A stretch of DNA of 64,000 nt, taken from positions 1,550,001 through 1,614,000 of the forward strand of contig NZ_FOZL01000001.1 in the NCBI RefSeq assembly GCF_900114625.1. Direction: 5' to 3'. The stretch comes from Granulicella pectinivorans. Lineage in GTDB: Bacteria > Acidobacteriota > Terriglobia > Terriglobales > Acidobacteriaceae. The translations under genes and the position numbers were made by a program. Position 1 is the first letter of the stretch; each line of letters begins with the position of its first letter. Positions 53,058 through 62,900 of the stretch are shown piece by piece. Under the pieces are notes generated by a model that ran no database searches, was not told the DNA's origin, and worked only from the letters and a program-made list of their open reading frames with translations.

Positions 53058-54639
53058 CGATGGTGGCTTGGGGATGATCTGGCGGCTGCTGGCGGTTCTG
53101 GGAGCGCTTCTGCTGGTGGGGTTCTGTGTGGCTCCGCATTTTTGCCAGGCCTCGGAAGACGCGATTATTTTGTTCCAGTACAGCCTGAATCTGGCGAAGA
53201 CCGGAGTGATCTCGTATATCTCGGATGGGCCGAGAGCCGAGGGGGCCACGGATTTTCTGTGGATGGTCTGGATTGCGCTGGGCGAGAAGGCTGGGATTCC
53301 GGCGTATGGGCTGGCGATCGCCACGAGCGCGGCGTGTGCTGTGGGGCTGGGCGTGGTGATGGTTCGGCTGGCCGGGGTGAGGGCCGGGCTGGTGAATGTG
53401 GCGGCGGTGGTTTGCCTGATTCTGCTGGCACCCCAGACGTTTGCGGCGGAGGCGGGTTTTTCGGTGTTTTGTTTTGCGCTGCTGCTGGGAGGCATGGCGG
53501 CGTTGGTCTGGTGGGGGCGGTATGGGTGGGCGGTGCTGTGTGGGCTGCTGCTTTGCCTGACTCGGCCGGATGGCGTGGTGTTTGCCGGGCCGCTCCTGTG
53601 TGTGTATGCGTTTCAGGGTGAGGGCTTCAGGGCGCGGTTCGGGAAGCTGCTGGGCGGGTTTATCGTTCCGGGGCTGGTCTACTTTGTGTGGCGCTGGCAC
53701 TACTTTGGGCATCTGTTGCCGCTGCCGTTCTATGTGAAGTCGGATACGACGCGGGTTCTGCACTTTTTGGTGGTGAAGAGTGCGGGTTCGCTGATTCCGC
53801 CGCTGGTGGTGGCTTGCCTGATCCTGTCGATTGCGCTGGGGCGGACGATGTTGAAGGCGCAGAATCGTTTGTTGTTCGGGACGCTGATTGTGCCTTCGAC
53901 GATGTTTTACCTGGCGATGCGGCTGGACCAGAACTATGCGAACCGGTTCTTTCTGTATCCGCTGGTGGTGATGGGTGTGCTGCTGGCGGCGAACTTCGAT
54001 AGCTACAAGGGTCGTGCGGGGCGGGTGCTGGCGGCGGGGCTGGGTGTGTGGGTCTTGCTGATGGGCTACTTCTGGGTGAACTGGAGTGTGATCTATACGC
54101 TGGAGTATCCGCAGCCGGAGGTCGTGGCGCTGGCGAAGGAGCTTGCGGAGATGCCGGGGCGGGGCACGATGATTGTGACGGAGAGCGGGGCGATTCCTTA
54201 CTACTCGAAGTGGGTGGCTTATGATCCCTGGGGGTTGAATACGCCGGAGTTCGCGCTGCACCTGATTCATCCGCAGGATGTGAAGGCGTTGGGGCCGGAT
54301 CTGGTGATCGTGCACCAGGATGTGGGTCCGATGCCTTGCTCGGTGGTGGATGCCGCGAAGGTTCCGTTCAAGGCTCGGAGCTGGGACAACATGACACAGA
54401 ACTTGATTGCGGGTGTGGATGAGGGCGCCTATACGCAGTGGCTTCTGCCGCAGTACAACGCGTACGACCGGAGCCATCCGCGGCGATGGAACGGACAGAG
54501 GCGGTATGCGGATGTCGATTATCAGTGCTGGTTTCTGCGGAACGGATATGCGGGGAGCGAGAAGGTGGTCTCGTTGCTGCGGGAGCATGGGGGAATCAGC
54601 ACGGTGGAGTATGAGGAGCGGAAGGTCGATCGGAATTAG
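53035..54639 (+). CDS. GT-C-like multi-pass membrane glycosyltransferase
   Basis: 534 residues with about ten membrane helices in the first 360 and a soluble C-terminal part. After helix 1 comes SEDAIILFQYSLNLAKTG and then GPRAEGATDFLW; this acidic residue plus RxEG pattern in the first periplasmic loop is typical of GT-C enzymes such as AftB-type arabinofuranosyltransferases, which use polyprenyl-phosphate sugars. Start alternatives are 53041 and 53074; the gene overlaps the GT2 stop by 23 bases. It would decorate the polymer in the periplasm. Family assignment is by motif. Confidence 0.75.
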   Translation: MRMTKRADDGGLGMIWRLLAVLGALLLVGFCVAPHFCQASEDAIILFQYSLNLAKTGVISYISDGPRAEGATDFLWMVWIALGEKAGIPAYGLAIATSAACAVGLGVVMVRLAGVRAGLVNVAAVVCLILLAPQTFAAEAGFSVFCFALLLGGMAALVWWGRYGWAVLCGLLLCLTRPDGVVFAGPLLCVYAFQGEGFRARFGKLLGGFIVPGLVYFVWRWHYFGHLLPLPFYVKSDTTRVLHFLVVKSAGSLIPPLVVACLILSIALGRTMLKAQNRLLFGTLIVPSTMFYLAMRLDQNYANRFFLYPLVVMGVLLAANFDSYKGRAGRVLAAGLGVWVLLMGYFWVNWSVIYTLEYPQPEVVALAKELAEMPGRGTMIVTESGAIPYYSKWVAYDPWGLNTPEFALHLIHPQDVKALGPDLVIVHQDVGPMPCSVVDAAKVPFKARSWDNMTQNLIAGVDEGAYTQWLLPQYNAYDRSHPRRWNGQRRYADVDYQCWFLRNGYAGSEKVVSLLREHGGISTVEYEERKVDRN

Positions 54640-54832
54640 TGCGTTGGCCTGTCGCTGCGGTGTCCGTTCGATCGGAACGTCTTCGCGGGCGAAAGAGTTC
54701 TGCGGTGCTCGTCTTGGTTTCTTTATGCGGGATGGGCGATCGGCTGCCGGACCGGCGTTGGAGGGCAGGGGAGGGAACAGCTATAGTCGGGGGAGATCCT
54801 CTACTTTTTGCTGAACGAAAGCGAGCCCCCGC

Positions 54833-56791
54833 GTGCGTCTTTTTTTCTCTCGATTTGCCCTGCTTGCCGTGCTGACCGGGTCTGGGTTGGCCCAGACGGC
54901 TGGTTATGATCCACGGCTGACCTTCTCGCCGCTCACCCTGCCGGACCCGGTGAACAGCTATCGCTCGAGCAACGGTGCGCCCGGTCCGCAGTTCTGGCAG
55001 AACGAGGCGAGCTACGAGATGCATGCCTCGATCGATACGGCGGCGAAGGTGCTGCATAACGACGAGATCATTACGTACACGAACAACAGCCCGGATGCGC
55101 TGACCAGTTTGTGGATTCAACTGGAGCAGAATACGTATCGGAAGGACTCGCGGGCGCGGATTGCGAGCGGCGGCGGACGGCGAGGGCGGCGCGGTGCGGT
55201 GGATGCGGCTCCGGTGGTGACGACCAGCGAGGGGTATGAGTTTGAGTCGGTCGAGATTGTGTCGGGCAAGACCAGCGTGAAGGCGGACACGCTGGTGTCG
55301 GATACGCGGATGCAGATCCGGCTGGCGGAGCCGCTGAAGCATGGCGGCGTGCTGAAGGTGCATATGAAGTATCACTACGCGATTCCGGGTGTGTGGGGCG
55401 GGAGGACGTCGTGGGGCGCTACGAAGACGGGCGAGATCTATGACATGGCCCAGTGGTATCCGCGGATGTGCGTGTACGACGACCTGCGTGGGTGGGATAC
55501 GCTGCCTTACCTGGGGGCGGAGTTTTACCTGGAGTATGGGCACTTCGACTACTACGTGACGGTGCCTTCGAACTTTATTGTGGCGGGTTCGGGCGAGCTG
55601 GTGAACACGAAGGATGTGTTGACGAAGGTGGAGATCGAGCGTCTGGAGCAGGCGAAGAACAGCGATAAGACGGTTTATATTCGCAAGCCTTCCGAGGTGG
55701 GGGATCCGGCCAGCAGGCCGAAGCAGGACGGCACGCTGACGTGGCACTTCCATATGGACAAGACGCGGGATGTGGTGTTCAGTGCTTCGCCTACGTTCGT
55801 TTGGGACGCGGCGCGGATCAACCTGCCGGAGGGGAAGAAGTCGCTGGCGATGAGCGTGTATCCGCCGGAGAGTGTGGGGCCGGATGCGTGGGACAAGTCG
55901 ACGGAGTACACGAAGGACACGATGGAGCGGTTCTCGAAGCACTGGTTCCCGTATCCGTGGCCGGCGGCAGTGAGCATTGCGGGGTTCTCGAGTGGGATGG
56001 AGTATCCGGGGGTGGTGTTCGACGGCGTGGAGGACAAGGGACCGTTCTTCTTCTGGCTGACGGCGCATGAGTTCGGGCATACGTGGTTCCCGATGATCGT
56101 GGGATCGAACGAGCGGCGGAATGCGTTTATGGATGAAGGGTTCAATACGTTCATCGATATCGAGGAGTCGGCCGAGTACATGGGCGGGAAGTATGGGCCG
56201 AAGCGCGATGGTGAGTACTCGGCTGGCGGTGAGCCGCCGGATACGATTTTGAAGGTGCTGGACAATCCGGATGCGGGGACGCTGATGATGCCGGCGGATA
56301 GCTATCCGATGCAGTTGGGGCATCCGATCAGCTACTTCAAGGGTGCGTATGGGATGGTGCTGCTGCGCGAGCAGATTCTTGGGCCGAACCGGTTCGATTG
56401 GGCTTTCCGGAAGTACATCAAAGACTGGGCGTTCAAGCATCCTTCGCCGTCGGACTTCTTCCGGGCGATGGAGAGCGAGGGCGGCGAGGACCTGGGATGG
56501 TTCTGGAAGGGCTGGTACCTGAATAACTGGAAGTACGATGTTTCGGTCGATAAGATTGAGGGGTCGGTGGTGACGATCACGAACCATGGACAGCTTGTGT
56601 TGCCGACTCCGGTCGAGGTGAAGTTTACCGATGGATCGAAGACGCGGGTGACACTGCCGGTGGAGACGTGGATGACGAAGGGCGTTTATACGTGGACGCT
56701 GGAGAACAAGACACCGATCGCTTCCGTGACGGTGGACCCGGATCACCAGTTGCCCGATGATGACCGGTCGAATAACTCGAAGACGAATTAG
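54833..56791 (+). CDS. Secreted M1-family metallopeptidase
   Basis: 652 residues from a GTG at 54833, which begins a signal peptide (about 1-20). The M1 zinc site is intact: HEFGH (His412, Glu413, His416) and Glu435 in MDEGFN, with the expected 18-residue gap. The substrate-binding motif is SGMEYPG in place of GAMEN, as in many bacterial secreted M1 enzymes. A basic Gly/Arg-rich loop (GGGRRGRRG near 115-125) is unusual. It should be an aminopeptidase acting on peptides outside the cytoplasm. The 193-base gap upstream holds no gene. Confidence 0.92.
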   Translation: MRLFFSRFALLAVLTGSGLAQTAGYDPRLTFSPLTLPDPVNSYRSSNGAPGPQFWQNEASYEMHASIDTAAKVLHNDEIITYTNNSPDALTSLWIQLEQNTYRKDSRARIASGGGRRGRRGAVDAAPVVTTSEGYEFESVEIVSGKTSVKADTLVSDTRMQIRLAEPLKHGGVLKVHMKYHYAIPGVWGGRTSWGATKTGEIYDMAQWYPRMCVYDDLRGWDTLPYLGAEFYLEYGHFDYYVTVPSNFIVAGSGELVNTKDVLTKVEIERLEQAKNSDKTVYIRKPSEVGDPASRPKQDGTLTWHFHMDKTRDVVFSASPTFVWDAARINLPEGKKSLAMSVYPPESVGPDAWDKSTEYTKDTMERFSKHWFPYPWPAAVSIAGFSSGMEYPGVVFDGVEDKGPFFFWLTAHEFGHTWFPMIVGSNERRNAFMDEGFNTFIDIEESAEYMGGKYGPKRDGEYSAGGEPPDTILKVLDNPDAGTLMMPADSYPMQLGHPISYFKGAYGMVLLREQILGPNRFDWAFRKYIKDWAFKHPSPSDFFRAMESEGGEDLGWFWKGWYLNNWKYDVSVDKIEGSVVTITNHGQLVLPTPVEVKFTDGSKTRVTLPVETWMTKGVYTWTLENKTPIASVTVDPDHQLPDDDRSNNSKTN

Positions 56792-56805
56792 TCTTCGGGA
56801 TGTGA

Positions 56806-56834
56806 AAAGCCGCGGCCTCTTGGGTCGCGGCTTT
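56806..56834. terminator. Bidirectional terminator between M1 peptidase and ThuA-like genes
   Basis: AAAGCCGCG (56806-56814) pairs perfectly with CGCGGCTTT (56826-56834); runs of A and T on both sides let it serve both converging genes. Confidence 0.8.
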
Positions 56835-56835
56835 C

Positions 56836-57624
56836 TTATTCGCCTGGGGAGGGTTTGGGGTTGTGGGTTTTGGCTACCCAGAGCATGGCGTTTTCGATCA
56901 TCTTGTTCTGGGCTTCGCTGGACAGGACGCGGTCGCCGTGGCCCATGTTCATGTAGAGCATGCGGTAACGGGTGTTGGTCCACACGACGGGGAGGTCGCC
57001 GCCGGTGATTATGTCCTTGAAGCCGATGGGGTAGTTCGAGGGCGCGAGGGACATGAGGACCTTGATGTCCGGGTTGAGGCGGGGCGAGGGCTTCCAGATG
57101 TACCACTCGTTGGCGGGGGACTGGAGGGTGTTGCCGAGGCCGCGGGTGACCGGATGGTCTTTGTCGTCGACGATGAGGGTCGCGGGGAGAGGTGGCCAGT
57201 TGTTGCCGTAGAAGACGCCTCCGCCCAGGAAGCTGAGGAACCACGGCCACCTGGTGCCGGCGTCGTTGTAGGCGGCGATGTGGAAGCCGAGCCATCCGCC
57301 GCCGTGCTCCATGTATTGCTCGAAGGCGGTGCGCTGCGCGGGGGTGTGGGGGAAGTCGTCGAGCCAGACGACGAGCTGGTACTGGGCCAGCTTGCCGGGG
57401 TTCATGTCGTTCCAGTCTTTGGTGGTGGCGAAGTCGTAGTGATCGCGTTTGGCGGCGGCGTTGAAGAAGTCGATGGCCTGATGGGCGAAGTCGATGTGGT
57501 CCTGCTCGACGGTTTCAGAGTAGAAGGCGAGGACATGAAACGCGTGCTGCTGTTGCGCGTGGAGGCTAAGGGCAGTGGCCAGAAGGAGAAGCAGGAGCGC
57601 GTTGCGAACGGTGTTCATGTACAT
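56836..57624 (-). CDS. Secreted ThuA-like protein
   Basis: 262 residues with a signal peptide (about 1-24). A ThuA-type class-I-amidotransferase-like fold: LAFYSETVEQDHIDFAHQAI at the start, LVVWLDDFPHTPAQR, GGGWLGFHIAAYND, DHPVTRGL and YMNMGHGD. ThuA-like proteins occur with sugar utilisation genes; catalysis is not established for most. The ATG at 57624 has AAGGAG 7 bases upstream. The intergenic gap to the YncE-like gene is divergent. Confidence 0.9.
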   Translation of the reverse strand: MYMNTVRNALLLLLLATALSLHAQQQHAFHVLAFYSETVEQDHIDFAHQAIDFFNAAAKRDHYDFATTKDWNDMNPGKLAQYQLVVWLDDFPHTPAQRTAFEQYMEHGGGWLGFHIAAYNDAGTRWPWFLSFLGGGVFYGNNWPPLPATLIVDDKDHPVTRGLGNTLQSPANEWYIWKPSPRLNPDIKVLMSLAPSNYPIGFKDIITGGDLPVVWTNTRYRMLYMNMGHGDRVLSSEAQNKMIENAMLWVAKTHNPKPSPGE

Positions 57625-57758
57625 TTGTTTTCTCCTTCGTCACACGAGGAAAGACCGGGAAGGCGCTTCCGTTTCGAGGCATACACGGCTAGCGTTCGTT
57701 CTCCAGCTTGCACTTTCTTATGTTAAGTGACAAAGTGGCAGAGCGAGGAAAAGATTGC

Positions 57759-58790
57759 ATGCCCAGGGCTCTTTTACGCCATGCTGCCGCTGTGTTGTTC
57801 GCCGCTTCTGTTGCCTATGGGCAGGCTCCGGCTTCGAGTGGACTGATCCAGGTCGACGGCATCGCCGCGAGTGTGTCGGGGAAGATTTATGCGGTGAACA
57901 CGTCGCATGACAGTGTGTCGATTGTGGATGCGACGGGGCATGTCGAGAGCGTGGCCACTGGCGCGAGGCCGATTGCGGTTGCGGTGAACAACCGCACGGG
58001 ACGGGTGTATGTGGTGAACTCCGGAGGGCATTCGGTGACGATTCTCGATGCGGAGAACCATGTGGTTGCCACGGTGCCCACGGCGGGACGGTCGTATGCG
58101 ATCGCGCTGGATGAAGCGACGAACAAGGTCTACGTGACGAACACGTTCAGCGATAAGCTAACGGTCATCGATGGGGATACGCATGCGGTGACCAACATCA
58201 AGGCGGGGTCGGCGGATGGCGTGATTGTGGATCCGGACCATCAGCGGCTGTACATGCTGGGGTACGAGAGCGATACGTTCCGCGTGATGAACCTCGCTAC
58301 GTCGAAGCTGACCAATGAGCCTACCCATGCGCATCACCAGTGGGGCTTTGTACGGGGGGGCGGCATGCTTTATGTCGCGCATGTGCAGGACGCGGACATT
58401 GGGGCGATCGATCTGGCGAGTTATGCCGTCGTCAATGTGCCGACGGGGCACATGCCGTGTGCACTGGCTTTGAATGTGGACGGGCACCAGATCTATAGCG
58501 CGAATTATGGGGACGGAACCGTGACGATTGTGGATACGGCGACGCGCAAGGCAGTGGCTACGGTTGCGGTAGGTGGTAAGCCGCAGGCGATTGCGTATGA
58601 GCCGACGACGCACACGATCTATGTGGCGGATGCGCACTCGGGGATGGTGACCCTGATCGATGCGCGGACGCATAGGATGCGCAAGCGGGTACCGGGCGGA
58701 GACCGGCCTTATGCGCTGGCGGTGAATCCGGTGACGCACCAAGTGTATGCGGCGGATATGGGCGGCACTCCGTTTACGGAGCTGCGTTAG
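57759..58790 (+). CDS. Secreted YncE-like beta-propeller protein
   Basis: 343 residues from the ATG at 57759 with GAGGAA 9 bases upstream. A signal peptide (about 1-22) is followed by about seven blades with the repeated YVTN-type pattern (YVVNSGGHSVTILDAE, YVTNTFSDKLTVIDGD, YSANYGDGTVTIVDTA, YVADAHSGMVTLIDAR). Such propellers bind proteins or small ligands in the periplasm or outside the cell. No enzyme residues are seen. Confidence 0.9.
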   Translation: MPRALLRHAAAVLFAASVAYGQAPASSGLIQVDGIAASVSGKIYAVNTSHDSVSIVDATGHVESVATGARPIAVAVNNRTGRVYVVNSGGHSVTILDAENHVVATVPTAGRSYAIALDEATNKVYVTNTFSDKLTVIDGDTHAVTNIKAGSADGVIVDPDHQRLYMLGYESDTFRVMNLATSKLTNEPTHAHHQWGFVRGGGMLYVAHVQDADIGAIDLASYAVVNVPTGHMPCALALNVDGHQIYSANYGDGTVTIVDTATRKAVATVAVGGKPQAIAYEPTTHTIYVADAHSGMVTLIDARTHRMRKRVPGGDRPYALAVNPVTHQVYAADMGGTPFTELR

Positions 58791-58820
58791 GCCGGACTCG
58801 TTTCGACGTTGCGCTATGAG

Positions 58821-59666
58821 TCAGCGCGTGGTTCGGGCAGGACGCAGGGGTCGGCTTGCGGGGGCGGTCTTCTTTGCCTTGCCACGCTTGACGCCGATGG
58901 TGGTGAGGGCCATGTGATCGCGGAGGGCGCGGGCGAGTTCGTGCTCGCGGCCCTGGGCGAGGAGGTTCTGGGCGTCGGTGAGGTGCGCGGTCATGAGCTG
59001 CGCGGCGAGCTTGGGGTCGCGGGCTTCGATGGCGGCGAGGATAGGGCGGTGGAAGGCCACGGTGTGCTCGAGGTCGACCATCTGCGAGGTGACCATCATC
59101 ATGTTGAGCATGGCGCGGTGGATGGTGTGGAAGATGCGTCCGGTGAGCCGGTTTCCAGAGGCCTGGAAGATGGCGCGATGGAAGAGGAGATCGGAGGCGA
59201 CAAGCTTGATGCGATCCTGCTCGGAGTTTTCGAGGTCGGTGATGGACTGGCGCAGGAGTGCGATGTCCTCGGAGTTGGCGCGCTCGGCGGCCTGGGCGGC
59301 GAGCGCCGGCTCCATGAGGAAACGCAGCTCGGTGAGTTCCTGGACGGAGGTGTCGTCGAGGAGGAAGAGGAAGTCCATGGGTACGGCGAGGACGGAGGAC
59401 GCGTCGCGGTTGAGGTAGCTGCCGTCTCCGACTTTCTGGGTGATGACGCCCATGATCTCCAGGACCTTCAAGGCCTGTCGGAGAGAAGAGCGCGCCACCT
59501 TGAAGTGGGCGGCGAGGTCGCGCTCGGGGGGCAGTTTGGTGCCGGGTGAGAGCACGCCTTCGGAGAGCATCTGCTGGAATCGCAGGATGAGGAGATGCGT
59601 GACGTCTTCCTTGTTGTTCAGGGTGTCCTCTGAGGCCGAGAGGCGGAGCGGACGTCGTCGATTCAT
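58821..59666 (-). CDS. FadR-type GntR regulator with FCD domain
   Basis: 281 residues. Winged helix-turn-helix at about 20-85 (GTKLPPERDLAAHFKVARSSLR, here shown as GTKLPPERDL and KVARSSLRQAL). The helical FCD ligand domain (about 100-240) has metal-type positions in DLLFHRAIF and later in HTVAFHRPI and TAHL. A basic tail follows. Ligands of this subfamily are small acids or sugar acids. Divergent from the TonB receptor and GH39 genes, so it probably controls them. Promoter TTGACT (59696-59701)-17-CACGAT (59673-59678) ends 6 bases before the ATG, suggesting a leaderless message. Confidence 0.92.
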   Translation of the reverse strand: MNRRRPLRLSASEDTLNNKEDVTHLLILRFQQMLSEGVLSPGTKLPPERDLAAHFKVARSSLRQALKVLEIMGVITQKVGDGSYLNRDASSVLAVPMDFLFLLDDTSVQELTELRFLMEPALAAQAAERANSEDIALLRQSITDLENSEQDRIKLVASDLLFHRAIFQASGNRLTGRIFHTIHRAMLNMMMVTSQMVDLEHTVAFHRPILAAIEARDPKLAAQLMTAHLTDAQNLLAQGREHELARALRDHMALTTIGVKRGKAKKTAPASRPLRPARTTR

Positions 59667-59672
59667 AGGTCT

Positions 59673-59701
59673 ATCGTGAGGCAGCGGTCCAACAAAGTCA
59701 A
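59673..59701 (-). promoter_or_regulatory. Promoter of the FadR-type gene
   Basis: On the minus strand TTGACT and CACGAT are 17 bases apart, and the start codon follows after 6 bases without a ribosome-binding site. Confidence 0.45.
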
Positions 59702-59729
59702 AGGCGGATTTTTAGCTAAGAATTTTAAA

Positions 59730-59738
59730 GGTACAACC
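59730..59738. promoter_or_regulatory. Candidate FadR-type operator
   Basis: GGT-ACA-ACC (flanked by A on both sides) fits the T-GT-n-AC-A style half-site pattern of FadR-subfamily operators and lies upstream of the regulator's -35 box. Next to it are a GCGAT-AAA-ATCGC palindrome (59743-59755) and a direct repeat CCA(A/G)TTGCGAT (59737-59747 and 59757-59767). Confidence 0.45.
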
Positions 59739-59845
59739 AATTGCGATAAAATCGCCCCAGTTGCGATGCGAGTGCCTCAGTCTTTGTGCTTTATTATGCG
59801 GAATATGCCAGTAGAAAGCCTTTTCTTGATTTTTACGATCAGGGG

Positions 59846-59874
59846 TTGACACTTGCAATTCATCGGTACTACCT
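59846..59874 (+). promoter_or_regulatory. Promoter of the second TonB receptor
   Basis: A consensus TTGACA (59846-59851) with CTACCT (59869-59874) after 17 bases; the -10 is weak. The start codon is at 59931. Confidence 0.45.
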
Positions 59875-59930
59875 TTGTGCGCGGTTCAGAAAGCGATGCT
59901 CGGCATGCGCGAGGACTTCGAGGGAGAACG

Positions 59931-62900
59931 ATGAAAAAGATAACGTTTCATGGAGCAATCAAACTGTGCATGCTGGCCATGATGGCCCTGTGCTTTGTCC
60001 GGGTAGCGGTTGGGCAGGTCGAGCAGGGCCGTTTTGTCGGCCGCATTGCGGATCCATCGGACTCAGTGGTTCCGGGCGCGACTGTGAAGGTGACGAACAT
60101 GGGCACGAACATTACGCAGACTGCGGTGACGAACGAGAGCGGCGAGTTTGTGATTACGCCGGTGCAGGCGGGTATCTACTCGCTGAGCATCACGGCGGCG
60201 GGATTTGAGACAACCACGGCCTCGAACATCGAGGTGCAGGTTGGACAGATTGTGCGTGAAGATATGAAGCTGCGGATCGGTGCGTCGAACATTTCGGTGG
60301 AGGTCACGACGGCTGCGGCGCTGCTTTCGACGGATTCGGCGACGATTGGGCAGGTGATTACGAACAAGCAGTTGACGGAGTTACCGCTGAATGGCCGTGG
60401 CTTCTTCAAGCTGGCGCAGTTGACGCCTGGTGCCGCGCTGCTTGCGCCCACGGGAAACTCGCTTGCGATCCGGCCTGAGGTCGTCGATGGGAATACGATC
60501 AGCGGTATCCGCGGGAGTGCGACCTCCTTCCTGCTGGATGGTGTGGACGTGAGCGAACAGCACCAGGGCGGTACGTTCATCCAGACCTCGATCGATGCGC
60601 TGCAGGAGTTCTCGGTGACGCAGAGCCCGTATTCGGCTGAGTACAACCGGGGCGGCGCGTTCTTCAACGCGACGACCAAGGGTGGGACGAATCGCTTTCA
60701 TGGCGGCGTGTTCGAGTTCATTCGCAATGACAAGCTGGATGCGCGCAACTACTTCGCGCTGACGCGGCAGATTTTGAAGCGCAACCAGTTCGGCGTGAAC
60801 CTGGGCGGCCCCATCTCGGTTCCGCATCTCTATGACGGCAAGGATCGCACGTTCTTCTTTGTGAACTATGAAGGCCAGCGTCTGCGACAGGGGCTTATCT
60901 TCAACAGCATCGTCGCCAACTCCGCGCAGCGCACGGGCAACTTCGGCACGAAGACGATCTACGATCCGCTTCTGACGACGACGGTGGGCGGCACGGTGGT
61001 GCGCGTTCCCTTTGCGAACAACACTATCCCTACGAATCGACTTTCGCCGCAGGCTCTTGCGATTCAGGCGTACGTGCCGCAGGTGAATACGACGACGGGA
61101 ACGTTCAGCAACACACCGTCGCAGGCGATCGACTTCGACCAGTTCATCGTGCGTCTCGACCACCAGATCAACGCCACGAATCGCCTGTTTGCGCGCTGGG
61201 TGTACGTGGATAACCGCGAGACGGACCCAAATGCGTCGCCTCAGCTTGGCAAGGCTTCGCTCACATCGATCGGGCAGGACATTGCGTTGGGGGTCATCAC
61301 GAATATCGGTGCGAACAAGGTGAATGAGGCACGCGTCCACTATCTGCCGAGCCATGTTCGTCTCACGGCGTTTCTGCAAGGAACGGATTACAACACGAAG
61401 TTTGGTGTCGCGGGCTTTGCTGCCCAGACGCGTCCCGGCAGTGGCGGATCGTTCCCGGATTATTCGTGGAGCGGATATGCGTCGCTGCAGGGTTCGGCGT
61501 TCGATCAGAGGCCGAAGTCGCAGGATCGCAAGGCTGTGGAAGGCACGGATAACTTCACTTATCTGCGCGGCCGGCAGTCTTTGAAGGCAGGCGTCTTCTT
61601 TCGCTACTACCAGTGGCTTGGCTACGATAGCCAGACGTACGCGGGTCAGTTCAGCTTCAACGGCAATGCTTCGGGCGATGCGTATGCAGACTTCCTGCTT
61701 GGCTATCCGTCCTCGGTGGCGCGCGCTTATCCTGCTGACAACTTCGGCGGACAGGCGACGTACAAGCAGTTCTACTTCCAGGACGACATTCGCCTGACCA
61801 GCAAGCTGACGATCAATGCGGGGCTTCGCTATGAGTACTCGCCGTGGCTGGGAGGTTACAAGGGGCAGATCGGCACGTTCGATCCGACGCAGGCCAAGCC
61901 GATTATCGTGTCCGGCCCGGGTGCGGTGCCGGATCTGACGGCGCAGTATGCGGCACCCGCGGCGTATCAGTTCTTCGGTCAATACATCCAGACCAGCTCG
62001 CAGGCGAAGCTTCCTTCGAACATTACGTATACGGACAAGACGCAGTTCGGACCGCGTCTTGGTGTGTCGTATGCGTTGACGAGCAAGACGATCGTTCGTG
62101 GCGGCTTCGGTATGTTCTACGAGCCGGAGGGAACGTCCGGGCGCGTGAACCTGAATACGCTTCCTTATCGTCTGGCTGAGACGGTGAACCAGACGCAGAA
62201 CGTGGTTCCGACGCGCACGCTGGCGAACTTCTTCCTGGGCACGGCACTGGGTTCGGCACAGGCGAATCCGACGCTCAACCCGAGCAAGACGCGGTTGAAG
62301 ATGGGCTATAACGAGCACTATAGCTTCGGGATTCAGCAGCAGTTGAGCAAGAAGGATGTCTTTGAGGTTGGCTATGTGGGCAACCGTGGTGTGCATCTGA
62401 ATGGAAGCAACGACTTCAACGATCCCACGCCTGGTGCCGGTTCGATCCAGGCTCGCAGGCCGTATCAGCCGTGGGGCACGATCGGTTTCAACACGCAGGA
62501 CACGTCGACGAGTTATCACTCGCTGCAGATGAAGATCGATCATCGTGCGAGCCACGGTCTCTCGGGTCTTGTCTCGTACACCTATTCGAAGTTCATGCAG
62601 TTCAACCAGTCTCCCGCGCTTGGGGGCAACACGGGGTATGAGTATGCGGTTTCGCCCTACGATGTGCCGCATAACGTTGCCGCAAGCGGAAGCTACGAGA
62701 TTCCGGTTGGGCGTGGACGTCACTTCCTGAATCACTCGAACACGCTGGTGAACAGTGTGCTGGGCGGCTGGCAGATCCAGACGATTATCGTCGTTCGGTC
62801 CGGTGTGCCGTTTACTGCTGTGATCTCGGGCGACCGGGCGAACACGGGAGTTGGTGGCCAGCGTCCAAACCTGAACCCCGCGGGCGGCAACCCGGCGTTC

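Noticed and set aside
54596..57295. An 899-codon minus-strand open frame across the M1 peptidase
   Set aside because: Arg/His/Pro-rich translation without domains; it covers the intact peptidase, a terminator and part of the ThuA-like gene in another frame.
60381..62735. A 784-codon open frame antisense to the second TonB receptor
   Set aside because: Composition artefact of high GC; no signal, motif or ribosome-binding site.
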